Positions 24,539 through 32,078 of a stretch of 33,323 bases of DNA are shown piece by piece. Source of the stretch: Chloroflexota bacterium (GTDB taxonomy: Bacteria > Chloroflexota > Anaerolineae > UBA1429); the NCBI GenBank assembly GCA_019873625.1, contig JAIOAW010000004.1:1-33323 (forward strand), read 5' to 3'. Under the pieces are notes generated by a model. The model searched no databases, was not told the origin of the DNA, and saw nothing but the letters and a program-made list of their open reading frames with translations. How positions within the stretch are numbered: position 1 is the stretch's first letter; every line of letters starts with the position of its first letter. Position numbers and translations under genes: made by a program.

Positions 24539-25417
24539 ATGACCATTGTCATCCAATCTGACCGGCTCAGGGTCGAAATTGCCGAACCGGGCCTCCCCCC
24601 GAACACGACGACCCGCTTCGATCGGGCCGGGTTCGTGACGCAGGTTACCTTGGATGGGGCGCACCGCTTCTGCAGCCGCGAGCCAGATAACCTACCGCAC
24701 CCCTCGAGCGGGGGCTACGGCCTGTGCAGCGAATTCCGCTGTTCCGAGCCGGTTCTAGAGGCCCCTTTGGGGGCACAGTTCCCCAAGTTCGGCATAGGCC
24801 TCTTGACCAAGGATCTCGAGGGGCGTTACGTCTTCCACCACAAATACCCTTGCGAGCCGTTCGGCATCTCTGTGGAGGCGGGCACATCTACGGTGACCTT
24901 CGATACGGCGCCCAAAGAATGCCTGGGCTATGCTGCGCACTTGGTCAAGGTGCTGGCGGTGGCCGGCAATGAACTCACGATGACGATGACCTTTGAGAAT
25001 GTGGGGCGGCGCCCCATCGCCTTCGATGAGTATTGCCACAATTTCGTCACGATAGATTACCTGCCGATTGGCCCAGAGTATTACCTCCGTATGCCCGTCG
25101 CGAACCAGGAGGGGAAGCCCCCCAAAACGGGCGTGGCGCTCATCGGCAAGGGGCACGGTGTGGGGTTCGCCTGCTATAGCAACGAGCCATCGCTCTTGGA
25201 TATTGACGGGAGCGAAATCACCGCGGAGGCCCCGTTCATATGGGCGCTCACCCACGAAAAGACGTCCGCTTCGCTGGTGGAGACGGTCTCTGCCCTGCCT
25301 TCGCGGATCATCGTCTGGGCGATTGACCATATCATTTCGCCGGAAATCGTGTGTCACTTTGAGGTGGCCCCTGGCGAACGCGTTACCTGGGTGCGGCGGT
25401 GGACGTTTTCCGATTAG
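24539..25417 (+). CDS. Aldose 1-epimerase/mutarotase-like protein
   Basis: This 292-aa protein looks like a galactose-mutarotase-fold enzyme: beta-rich, cytoplasmic, with sugar-binding features such as the CSEFRC segment, FGIGLLTKD, TMTFENVGRRPIAFDEYCHNF with the probable catalytic His, and a C-terminal ...HFEVAPGERVTWVRRW that matches the last strands of the family. Mutarotases speed alpha/beta interconversion of sugars. The start is ATG 24539, with GAGGGAG upstream; the in-frame ATG at 24503 lacks a ribosome site. Its place after a sugar importer supports a role in processing the imported sugar. The assignment is by overall pattern and is less certain than for the transporter genes. Confidence 0.75.
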   Translation: MTIVIQSDRLRVEIAEPGLPPNTTTRFDRAGFVTQVTLDGAHRFCSREPDNLPHPSSGGYGLCSEFRCSEPVLEAPLGAQFPKFGIGLLTKDLEGRYVFHHKYPCEPFGISVEAGTSTVTFDTAPKECLGYAAHLVKVLAVAGNELTMTMTFENVGRRPIAFDEYCHNFVTIDYLPIGPEYYLRMPVANQEGKPPKTGVALIGKGHGVGFACYSNEPSLLDIDGSEITAEAPFIWALTHEKTSASLVETVSALPSRIIVWAIDHIISPEIVCHFEVAPGERVTWVRRWTFSD

Positions 25418-25459
25418 GTGAGGGCGCATCTCGGCACAAAACGTGAGGAGGATACTGCT

Positions 25460-26416
25460 ATGAGGCAAAACAGACCGATTCGTTCCGACGTGAAGGGCAA
25501 GAGGCTCATCCAGCGCGAGCCGATTGATGCCACCAGTTGGGCGTATATGAAGTTGCTCAGGGAGAACGACAAAACCAAAAAGATTTACCCCGTGGACCCC
25601 TATGCGGAGGTGTACCAGTTCCGCGAGAATATGTATGGCATCCTCACCATCAGCGCCGATGGGATGGGCGACCCGTGGTCGTTTCTGATCATCGGGCCGG
25701 AAAAGGCTATGCTCATTGACACGGGGTTCGGCATCGGCAACCTGAAAGGCTTGGTGGACGAGATCACCGGCGGGATGCCGCTCATCGTAGCCAACACGCA
25801 CTGCCACTTTGACCACGCCTACGGCAACTGCCAATTCGACCGCTGCTACTGCCACGAGTACGAAGTCGAGATTATGAACAGTAAGCAGGACCCCCATATT
25901 TGGGATTACCTGTTTGACGAGAACGGCAAACCCATCTGGTTGGAGTTCGACCGCAACGATATCATCCCCTTCAAAAGGTATGAGGTCGTGGGCGTGCCCG
26001 ACGGGTACACCTTCAACCTGGGCGGCGACTATGAGGTGGAACTCATCTGGGTGCCGGGGCACTCTCCCGGCCATGCGATGTACCTCGATAAGAAGAACCG
26101 CAACCTGATGGCTGGCGACGGCATCATCAGTATGCGCGTGGGCATCAGCGGCAACAGCCCATATACGCGGCTTACCGCCTACCGGAATGAGATGGTCAAA
26201 CTCTCGAAACGTATGGGCGAGTTCGACCACATCTTCCCAGGGCATTTCATCGTGGACCTGGAGAACACGGTCATCCCTAGCATCATCGAGACCTGCGACG
26301 CGATCATCGCCAACCCGCAGGATTACGATTTCACGCACGAGTTCCGCGGCCGGCAGACCTATCTCAAAGGCGTCAAGGGCCTCGGCACCATCGGCTACAG
26401 CCCTACGGGCATTTGA
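25460..26416 (+). CDS. Metallo-beta-lactamase-fold hydrolase, paralogue 1
   Basis: This 318-aa protein has the complete two-zinc site of the fold: H114, H116, D118 and H119 in NTHCHFDHAYGN, H201 in PGHSPGH, D220 in LMAGDG and H262 in IFPGHF. An N-terminal segment of about 45 residues precedes the fold. An insert rich in Asp, Trp and Tyr (about residues 135-185) separates the first two zinc motifs. It has no signal peptide, so it is cytoplasmic. ATG 25460 follows GGAGG. The family includes hydrolases of lactones, thioesters and phosphodiesters, such as the ascorbate-phosphate lactonase UlaG. In this setting a sugar lactonase or ester hydrolase is plausible but unproven. Confidence 0.9.
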   Translation: MRQNRPIRSDVKGKRLIQREPIDATSWAYMKLLRENDKTKKIYPVDPYAEVYQFRENMYGILTISADGMGDPWSFLIIGPEKAMLIDTGFGIGNLKGLVDEITGGMPLIVANTHCHFDHAYGNCQFDRCYCHEYEVEIMNSKQDPHIWDYLFDENGKPIWLEFDRNDIIPFKRYEVVGVPDGYTFNLGGDYEVELIWVPGHSPGHAMYLDKKNRNLMAGDGIISMRVGISGNSPYTRLTAYRNEMVKLSKRMGEFDHIFPGHFIVDLENTVIPSIIETCDAIIANPQDYDFTHEFRGRQTYLKGVKGLGTIGYSPTGI

Positions 26417-26448
26417 GCGGGCGCCCACGTACCAGAGGAGAAGGCACG

Positions 26449-27435
26449 ATGAGGAACAATATCCCGATTCCATCCCCGATCAAGACGAAGAAAATCAAAG
26501 TTCGAGAGCCGATTGACGAGCGCTGTTGGGCCTTTATGAAGGCACTGCGCGAGCGCCATGCCACCAAGAGAATCTATGAGGTGAACCCCTATGCGGAGGT
26601 GTACCGCCTGCGCGAGAACCTCTATGGCATCCTCACCGAGAGCCTGGGCGGGATGGGGGACGTCTGGACGTATGTGGTCATCGGCCCGGAAAAGGCGATG
26701 CTCATTGATACGGGGTACGGCGTGGGCGATCTCAAGGGCCTGGCGAACGAACTCACCGGCCATATGCCGCTGATCGTCGTGAATACGCATGCCCATGGCG
26801 ACCACGCCTCCGGCAACTGCCAGTTCGACCGGGTATACTGCCACGAGTACAGCGTGCCCCAGTTGGAAAAGATGCGCAACCCCCACATTTGGGATCATCT
26901 GTTTGACGAGCATGGCAAACCCATCTGGACGGAGTTCGATCGGAACGACATCGTCCCCTTCCACGAGTACGAGATCGTGGGGTGCCCGGATGGCTACATC
27001 TTTAGCCTAGGGGGCGATCACGAGGTCGAACTCATCTGGACGGCCGGCCATATGGCGGGCCACTGTATGTTCTTGGATAAAAAGGATCGCCTCCTGTTCG
27101 CCGGCGATGATGTGATCAGTATGCGCATCAGCATCGGCGGGCCACGGGCCGATGACCCTTACGGCCAGTACGCCACGGTAACCGCCTACCGCGATCAGAT
27201 GGCGAAACTTGCCGCGCGGCTGGACGAGTTTGACTACGTCTTCCCCGGGCACTTTGTGTTTGACCTGGAGAATGACGTCATCCTGGCCCTGGTGGAGGCG
27301 GCGAACGCGATCATCGCCAACCCGAAGGATTATGACTTTGTGGAGACGGCGGAGATGTCCACGGGGACCATCACGCGCTATCACAAATTCGTGCGCGGTT
27401 TGGGGACGCTGGCCTATACGGAAAATGCGGTGTAA
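26449..27435 (+). CDS. Metallo-beta-lactamase-fold hydrolase, paralogue 2
   Basis: This 328-aa protein is a close paralogue of the one just upstream, well over half identical by eye across the core, with a shared opening (NPYAEVY..REN.YGIL) and shared PHIWD and EFDRNDI blocks. The zinc ligands are intact: NTHAHGDHASGN, TAGHMAGH, FAGDD and VFPGHF. It differs by a short insertion after MRISIGG and a longer C-terminus. ATG 26449 has AGGAG just upstream; a frame opening at 26413 overlaps the previous gene and lacks a ribosome site. The pair probably arose by tandem duplication. Retention of both full active sites suggests two related substrates or a heterodimer. It ends the cassette. Confidence 0.9.
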   Translation: MRNNIPIPSPIKTKKIKVREPIDERCWAFMKALRERHATKRIYEVNPYAEVYRLRENLYGILTESLGGMGDVWTYVVIGPEKAMLIDTGYGVGDLKGLANELTGHMPLIVVNTHAHGDHASGNCQFDRVYCHEYSVPQLEKMRNPHIWDHLFDEHGKPIWTEFDRNDIVPFHEYEIVGCPDGYIFSLGGDHEVELIWTAGHMAGHCMFLDKKDRLLFAGDDVISMRISIGGPRADDPYGQYATVTAYRDQMAKLAARLDEFDYVFPGHFVFDLENDVILALVEAANAIIANPKDYDFVETAEMSTGTITRYHKFVRGLGTLAYTENAV

Positions 27436-27465
27436 GGGGAGCGCCTGAGTAAAAAGGGGTCGAGG

Positions 27466-27497
27466 GGGATGCAGCCCAGCCGGGCTGCATCCCTTTT
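27466..27497 (+). terminator. Strong intrinsic terminator closing the carbohydrate cassette
   Basis: GGGATGCAGCCC (27466-27477) pairs with GGGCTGCATCCC (27482-27493) around AGCC, followed by TTTT (27494-27497). The 12-bp perfect stem and T-run make this convincing. Confidence 0.92.
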
Positions 27498-27504
27498 CGT
27501 TCAC

Positions 27505-27532
27505 TTGACCAGCCTTAGGCGAGCCGTACATT
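27505..27532 (+). promoter_or_regulatory. Promoter of the MNT/HEPN pair
   Basis: TTGACC (27505-27510) and TACATT (27527-27532) are 16 nt apart, immediately after the terminator of the preceding operon. An overlapping CATTAT at 27529 with 18-nt spacing is an alternative -10. Confidence 0.6.
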
Positions 27533-27596
27533 ATTCTCAAGGCGCGATGGGTTTTGCTCGGGTGGGCTTATGCCCCTTGAGGAGCGGTGCCCTACG

Positions 27597-27902
27597 ATGG
27601 GAACGATGCGCAGCCGTGAAAAAGTTCGAGAGATTTTGGCGCGGAACAAAGGTGAATTGCGCGCCCGGTTTGGCGTGCGGCGCATCGGCATCTTTGGCTC
27701 CTATGCGCGCGGCGAACAGACGCCCTCTAGCGATGTGGATATCCTTGTCGAGTTCGAGCGGCCGATGGGGTGGGAGATCGTCGATTTGCACCGCTACCTC
27801 GAGGAGATCCTCGGCCTGGAGGTGGATTTGGTGACGGTTGGCGCCCTGCGCCGTAAACCTTACCTGTGGCAGATAATCCAAAAGGACCTCATAAATGCCT
27901 AG
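27597..27902 (+). CDS. MNT-domain nucleotidyltransferase antitoxin (MntA-like)
   Basis: This 101-aa protein is a minimal nucleotidyltransferase. GSYARGEQTPSSDVDILVEF carries the GSxARGE and SDxD metal-binding motifs, and the third acidic residue lies in LEVDLVTV. In MntA/HepT (MNT/HEPN) modules such enzymes add AMP groups to a tyrosine of the HEPN toxin's active site and silence it. The start is uncertain: ATG 27597 uses GAGGAG twelve bases upstream, while ATG 27606 or an extension to 27570 is also possible. The stop overlaps the HEPN start by eight bases. The partner toxin carries a nonsense codon, so this antitoxin may now be without an active target. Confidence 0.88.
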   Translation: MGTMRSREKVREILARNKGELRARFGVRRIGIFGSYARGEQTPSSDVDILVEFERPMGWEIVDLHRYLEEILGLEVDLVTVGALRRKPYLWQIIQKDLINA

Positions 27903-28233
27903 GCGAGATGTGCGCCTTTTCCTTTTGGATATGCTTGAGGCGATCGCCAAAATCGAACGCTAAACCGCCGGCTTGACTTACGAGCAATTTGAGGCCAACG
28001 AGATGGCGGTGGATGCCGTAGTGCGCAACCTGGAGATCGTGGATGAGGCGGCGCGTTACATCCCCGAGGAACGGCGTGCTCGTCATACGGAAATAGATTG
28101 GCGCAGGGTGGTAGGCTTTCGCAATATCGTCATCCACGAGTATTTCGATGTGGATGTAGAGATCGTGTGGGTTATTGCCACAACCCAACTTCCGGTCCTT
28201 AAGCAAGTGCTAGAGGCTATGCTGAGCGAGTAG
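27895..28233 (+). pseudogene. HEPN (DUF86/HepT-like) toxin gene interrupted by an in-frame stop
   Basis: Reading from ATG 27895 gives MPRRDVRLFLLDMLEAIAKI then ER, a TAA stop at 27961-27963, and then in the same frame TAGLTYEQFEANEMAVDAVV and the rest of a HEPN protein to TAG at 28231-28233. Family members usually have a Tyr at the stop position (ERYT), so one base change from TAC or TAT to TAA explains it. The catalytic motif RNIVIHEY (R-x4-H-x-Y) after the stop is intact. The frame is uninterrupted otherwise. Possible outcomes are a dead toxin, or restart at TTG 27973 giving an 86-aa protein lacking the first helix. A sequencing error is also possible. Confidence 0.88.
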
Positions 28234-28267
28234 GGTGTGCCCCTGCCCCGATAAAGGCGAAAATGAC

Positions 28268-28296
28268 CTCGCCACGGGCTATATACCCGTGGCGAG
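28268..28296 (-). terminator. Terminator downstream of tRNA-Arg
   Basis: CTCGCCACGGG (28268-28278) pairs perfectly with CCCGTGGCGAG (28286-28296) around CTATATA. On the minus strand it follows the tRNA and leads into GTCATTTTCG. It sits between the convergent toxin and tRNA genes and may work in both directions. Confidence 0.75.
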
Positions 28297-28309
28297 ATAT
28301 CTTTCTCAG

Positions 28310-28382
28310 CGCGCCCAGGGCGGGTCGAACGCCCAACCGACGGATTCGAAGTCCGGCGCTCTATCCATTGAGCTATGGGCGC
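28310..28382 (-). tRNA. tRNA-Arg (anticodon UCG)
   Basis: The minus strand folds as a standard 73-nt cloverleaf: acceptor GCGCCCA/TGGGCGC, D-stem GCTC/GAGC, anticodon loop CTTCGAA (anticodon TCG), T-stem GGGCG/CGCCC with loop TTCGACC, and discriminator G. The first anticodon-stem pair is mismatched. CCA is not encoded. It reads CGA and related arginine codons. The tRNA begins only 16 nt after the stop of the MFS gene on the same strand, so it is either cotranscribed or driven by a promoter inside that gene. Confidence 0.95.
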
Positions 28383-28398
28383 GGATTTCAGCCAAAGT

Positions 28399-29640
28399 CT
28401 ATTCGCCGGGCGAGGCCGTGTCAAACTGCGGCTCCATACGCCGCGTAAGGATCCCCACGCCGAGCGTTACCACGGCGAACAGTACCGCCGCCACAAAGAA
28501 GACGGCCCGCGTAGACGTGCCCGCGAGGATGGCCGCGCCGAGCATCGGCCCCAAGGCAAAGCCTACCGAGGCGGCGCTCGAAGAAAGGCCGAGGGCGGAA
28601 CCCGTCTTATCTCGCGGGCTGGATTCTACGACCAGGGCGTTCATACTTGGCCCCAACCCCCCGCGGAAAAGGCCCTGTAACGCCGCGAACACGCCGAGCG
28701 CCGTGGCCGTGGGCGCCAGCCCTTGGGGCACGTAGAGCAGGGTTATCCCCACCGTGCTCAAGAGCAACGTCTTGCGGTGACCGATGCGGTCGCTGATCTT
28801 GCCGGCGATGACGGCGGAAATGGCCGCCGTCAGGGCGCTCGCGCCAAAGACATTCCCCGCGATCGAGGCGGGCGAGCGGTCGGGCGGGATGATCTCCTGG
28901 ATAAAGATGGGCATCGCCGGCGAGAGGATGCTCCCCGTGAGGTTGATGATCACCGTGAGCACGATGAGGCCCATCAGGGCGGGGATGCGCAAAAGGTCTC
29001 GGAAGGCGACGAGGGCATTTTCCTTTTGGGCGCGCTCGCGGGTGGCCGCGCTCTCCTCGGGTTCCACGGTGAACTTGAGCGCCACGATGAAACTCACCGC
29101 TACGATCGCCGCCGCGATGTAATACGTGGTGCGGAAACCGAAGGCATCTCCCAAATAGCCGCCCACCATCGGGCCGATGGACATCCCGATGAAGAAGGAG
29201 GTCTGCAAGAGGCCCAAGGCAAAGGCTAGGTGCTTTTTGGGGGTGCCTACGGCGACGAGGGCTGTCGCCGCAGCGGGCGTGCCGGTGAACATCCCCTGCA
29301 AGGCGCGCACCACGAGCAATTGCCACGGCGCTCGCACGAGGCCGTTGATGGCCAGCATAATGGCCGTGGCCGCGGCGGCCCGCAAGAGGTTCGGACGGCG
29401 GCCGTAGCGATCGCTGATGGCGCCCCAGATGGGCGTGAAAATGGCAAAAACGGCCGCGCCCACCGATTGCCAAGCGCCCGTCCAGGCGGCGGCCGCTTTG
29501 AGGTCGGTAACACCCAGGTCTTGGATAAAGTAGGGCACGAGCACGGCCCCTGCCTGAAAGGCGAGCAGGCTCAGCACCTGGATGAGCACGCTGGCCGCGA
29601 GGTTCTTTTGCCAAGGTTCGAGTGCGATGCGTCGAAACAT
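28399..29640 (-). CDS. MFS transporter (drug/metabolite exporter type, DHA1-like)
   Basis: This 413-aa protein has twelve apparent membrane helices in two halves joined by a charged cytoplasmic loop (about residues 190-215, EPEESAATRERAQKEN). The first loop bears the MFS motif GAISDRYGRRPN, and the seventh-eighth loop has the related GKISDRIGHRKT. The sequence resembles proton-driven multidrug exporters such as MdtG. The substrate is unknown. ATG 29640 is preceded by AGGAGG; the longer frame upstream runs through the promoter. It is transcribed from its own strong promoter, divergent from the membrane-protein gene at 29769. Confidence 0.92.
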   Translation of the reverse strand: MFRRIALEPWQKNLAASVLIQVLSLLAFQAGAVLVPYFIQDLGVTDLKAAAAWTGAWQSVGAAVFAIFTPIWGAISDRYGRRPNLLRAAAATAIMLAINGLVRAPWQLLVVRALQGMFTGTPAAATALVAVGTPKKHLAFALGLLQTSFFIGMSIGPMVGGYLGDAFGFRTTYYIAAAIVAVSFIVALKFTVEPEESAATRERAQKENALVAFRDLLRIPALMGLIVLTVIINLTGSILSPAMPIFIQEIIPPDRSPASIAGNVFGASALTAAISAVIAGKISDRIGHRKTLLLSTVGITLLYVPQGLAPTATALGVFAALQGLFRGGLGPSMNALVVESSPRDKTGSALGLSSSAASVGFALGPMLGAAILAGTSTRAVFFVAAVLFAVVTLGVGILTRRMEPQFDTASPGE

Positions 29641-29664
29641 CCCCAATCCTCCTAAACTCGGCAC

Positions 29665-29693
29665 ACTATATCTGAGAGCGCGCCGAAGGTCAA
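29665..29693 (-). promoter_or_regulatory. Promoter of the MFS transporter gene
   Basis: On the minus strand TTGACC (29693-29688) and TATAGT (29670-29665) are 17 nt apart, about 25 nt upstream of the start codon, giving a very short leader. Both boxes match five of six consensus bases. Confidence 0.85.
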
Positions 29694-29713
29694 AAGGGCG
29701 TGTGGGTTCGAGG

Positions 29714-29741
29714 TTGCGCTTTGGGTGCCGTTGAGTATCAT
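29714..29741 (+). promoter_or_regulatory. Candidate promoter of the gene at 29769
   Basis: TTGCGC (29714-29719) and TATCAT (29736-29741) are 16 nt apart and back-to-back with the MFS promoter. The start would fall about 20 nt before the start codon. Confidence 0.5.
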
Positions 29742-29768
29742 ACTGATACATTACCCAAGGAGAAGAAG

Positions 29769-30449
29769 ATGACTGCACAGGATCCTTTTCGCGCCGCAGA
29801 AGCTCAGTTCCGCCTGCTCAACCATCAGCGGGCCACCGGCCAGATAGACGAGGCCACGTACCGCAATGCCCTGAATGCCCTGCGCGTGCGGGATGCCCAA
29901 GGCCGTTGGTGGATGATGCAAGAGGGCACAGGGGTTTGGTTCGTCTATGAGGGGAATCAATGGGTGCAGGCCTCGCCCTATCCGCCGGCGCCTCAGCCCC
30001 CTTCTCCCACACCGCCTCCCGCGTCGCAGCCAGGGCCTGCTCCCGAGGCACCGCCGGCGACCCAAGGCAAGAGCCTGGGCGGGGCCATCGCCAAATATAC
30101 GTTGATCATCTTGATCATCTTTGGCCTGATCGGCGCGGCCTTGGCCCTTTTTGTCAAAGATTTTCAGCCGGTGATGCTCTTGGGCGTAGCCGCAGCGGCG
30201 GCTCTCTCCTGGATTTTGACGGTCAAGAGCCTTTCTGAACAGTGGGAGGGCCAGATCGTTGATCTCCGCATGGAGCGGGTACGCGTACGCGGAGACGAGG
30301 ATGAGCCGGATACCTGGGAGAATGTGCTCTTTGCGTATATCCGCCAGCCGAATGGTAAGGTGAGAAAACTCCGCGCGGCCAGGGGTTGGAAGGTGGGCGA
30401 TTACTTGCGCAAATCGCGCGGCGATACGATGGTGCGAAAAGTCAATTGA
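29769..30449 (+). CDS. Hypothetical membrane protein with proline-rich linker, 226 aa
   Basis: I do not recognise a named family with certainty. The N-terminal 70 residues contain an EAQFRLLNHQRATGQIDEATY segment (a short helical hairpin like those of SHOCT-type domains), then WWMMQEGTGVWFVYEGNQWV, a Trp-rich patch. A linker of about 35 residues, mostly Pro, Ala and Ser, follows, then two hydrophobic helices (about residues 115-135 and 142-160) and a charged C-terminal domain of about 65 residues. AAGGAG lies before ATG 29769. The layout suggests N- and C-terminal domains on the same side of the membrane. It is followed four bases later by the kinase gene, so the two are likely cotranscribed. 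Confidence 0.8.
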   Translation: MTAQDPFRAAEAQFRLLNHQRATGQIDEATYRNALNALRVRDAQGRWWMMQEGTGVWFVYEGNQWVQASPYPPAPQPPSPTPPPASQPGPAPEAPPATQGKSLGGAIAKYTLIILIIFGLIGAALALFVKDFQPVMLLGVAAAAALSWILTVKSLSEQWEGQIVDLRMERVRVRGDEDEPDTWENVLFAYIRQPNGKVRKLRAARGWKVGDYLRKSRGDTMVRKVN

Positions 30450-30453
30450 GGCT

Positions 30454-31398
30454 ATGGGCGAAGGGCCGCGTTTCGATGTGTTGGGCTGGGGGGCCGTGGC
30501 CGTAGATGACCTCATCTACGTGGATCGGCACCCCGCGCCGGATACCAAGGTCATCGTCCAAGAGGAGTTACGCCAAGGCGGCGGGTTGACGGCGACGGCC
30601 CTGGTGGCCGTGGCGCGGCTGGGCGGGCGCGCCGCCTATGCCGGTGTGCTCGGCGATGACGAACTCTCACGTTATACGGTTCGCGAACTGGAACGCGAAG
30701 GGGTGGATTGTTCACTCGTCTTGCGGCGGCAGGGGGCCGGGCCTATCCACGCGCGCGTCATTGTAGATCGCTCTACGGGCGGGCGCTGCATTTTGGCGAA
30801 CCGCAGCCGCTGTGTGGAACGGCCCCTGGAGGAGATCACAGAGGCGCTCATACGCTTTGGTCGCATCCTCTTTGTGGATTCCATCGCGGCGATGAGCGGC
30901 CTGTATGGGGCAAAGTTGGCCCGCGCCTTGGGCGTGCCCGTGGTGGCGGATATCGAGCATACCCACGAGGCGGCGCGTGCGCTGGCCGAAACGGTGGATC
31001 ATCTCATCATCAACCAGGAGGTGGCCGCCGCGCTCACGGGCCAAGGGGACCCGGCGGAGGCCGTGCGCGCCTTGGCCGGGGGCGGACATTATACCTGCGC
31101 CGTGGTGACGGCCGGGGCGCGCGGGGCCTGGTACAGCATCCGGGGCGGGCCGGTGGGGCACCAAAAGGCGTTCTCCGTGCCGGTGGTGGATACGACCGGC
31201 TGCGGCGACGTGTTCCATGGGACTTATGCCCTCTGCTTGGCGCGTGGCTTGCCCCTGCCGGAGGCGATTTGCTATGCGAGCGCTGCTGCCGCGCTCAAGG
31301 CGACGCGGCCCGGGGGCCGAGAGGGCATCCCCACCTGGGAAGCATTGGTTCGCTTCCTGCGGGCTGAGGGCCTTGAAATGGCAGCCGTTTTGCGCTAG
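30454..31398 (+). CDS. PfkB-family carbohydrate kinase
   Basis: This 314-aa kinase has the ribokinase fold. The glycine-rich sugar-binding motif GGGLTATALVAVARLG is at residues 42-57. The C-terminal signature DTTGCGDVFHG is at 246-256, with Asp252 the likely catalytic base. VVTAGARGAWY is the nucleotide-contact strand. Family members phosphorylate sugars, nucleosides or related alcohols with ATP; the substrate cannot be read from sequence. It is cytoplasmic. The ribosome site is poor, but the gene starts four bases after the upstream stop, so translation is probably coupled. It may serve the sugar cassette 3 kb upstream, but it lies outside that operon. Confidence 0.93.
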   Translation: MGEGPRFDVLGWGAVAVDDLIYVDRHPAPDTKVIVQEELRQGGGLTATALVAVARLGGRAAYAGVLGDDELSRYTVRELEREGVDCSLVLRRQGAGPIHARVIVDRSTGGRCILANRSRCVERPLEEITEALIRFGRILFVDSIAAMSGLYGAKLARALGVPVVADIEHTHEAARALAETVDHLIINQEVAAALTGQGDPAEAVRALAGGGHYTCAVVTAGARGAWYSIRGGPVGHQKAFSVPVVDTTGCGDVFHGTYALCLARGLPLPEAICYASAAAALKATRPGGREGIPTWEALVRFLRAEGLEMAAVLR

Positions 31399-31440
31399 AG
31401 TGTGCTCGATGGCACCACGTGATGCGTGAGGAGGTGGCCT

Positions 31441-31995
31441 ATGAGCGTTGCATCCAGTCCTCGGCCGGCGAAGAAGCGTGAGGCGGAGCATACCTCGCCT
31501 TGGGCGGTGCTGGCCGGCCCGGCCATAGTCCTGGTGCTCTTAGCGGCCTTCTATTGGGCGATTTTTGCGCCGCCCACGACGGAAAAACCAACGCCTTCGC
31601 CCACGGCACCGCCCGTGGCGGCCCAACCCACCCAGGGGCCGACGTTGGCAGCCACCGTAACGCCTATGCCGGCCACGCCTACGCTCCCCGTCTTGCCGGC
31701 GCTCGCCCTGATGACGCCTTCTCCCACGCCTTGGCCCACGCCGGGGCCGGGCACGCGGCCGGCTCCTCAGTTGGCTCCTGGGTCTAAGGCTATGGTCGCA
31801 GAGACGGGGCGCTCGGGCCTGAACCTGCGTTCGGATGCGGGCACCAGTTTCCCGCGCGTCGGCTCGGTGCCGGAGGGGTTCATCGTCGAGGTGTTGGCCG
31901 GCCCCAAGTATGCCGATGGTTATGTGTGGTATCAGGTCAAGGATGAGACGGGCATCACCGGCTGGGCGGCTGCGAACTTTTTGGTGCCGCAATAA
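31441..31995 (+). CDS. SH3-domain membrane-anchored protein
   Basis: This 184-aa protein has a short basic cytoplasmic tail, one membrane helix (about residues 20-42), a linker of about 70 residues rich in Pro, Thr and Ala, and a C-terminal bacterial SH3 (SH3_3) domain. The domain is recognisable from SGLNLRSDAGTSFPRVGSVPEG and the closing WYQVKDETGITGWAAANFL, with the spacing of that family. Such domains often bind cell-wall or other extracellular polymers. The start is ATG 31441, with GGAGG eight bases upstream. It follows the kinase by 42 bp on the same strand. Confidence 0.85.
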   Translation: MSVASSPRPAKKREAEHTSPWAVLAGPAIVLVLLAAFYWAIFAPPTTEKPTPSPTAPPVAAQPTQGPTLAATVTPMPATPTLPVLPALALMTPSPTPWPTPGPGTRPAPQLAPGSKAMVAETGRSGLNLRSDAGTSFPRVGSVPEGFIVEVLAGPKYADGYVWYQVKDETGITGWAAANFLVPQ

Positions 31996-32078
31996 ACAAG
32001 GCAGAACGGGCGTCTTTGTATGGCGGGTTTGGTCGGCGAGTGAGCCTTTAATTTGCAAAAGGGCAGGGGAGGGGCCTT

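Noticed and set aside
24755-26473. 572-codon minus-strand frame across the mutarotase and MBL genes
   Set aside because: It spans two well-supported plus-strand genes, is rich in His, Val and Arg without motifs, and is explained by codon bias of the sense genes.
27961-27963. Recoding of TAA as a sense codon in the HEPN gene
   Set aside because: Other genes in the window, for example the plus-strand genes ending at 1846, 27435 and 31995, end normally in TAA, so a simple nonsense mutation is more likely.
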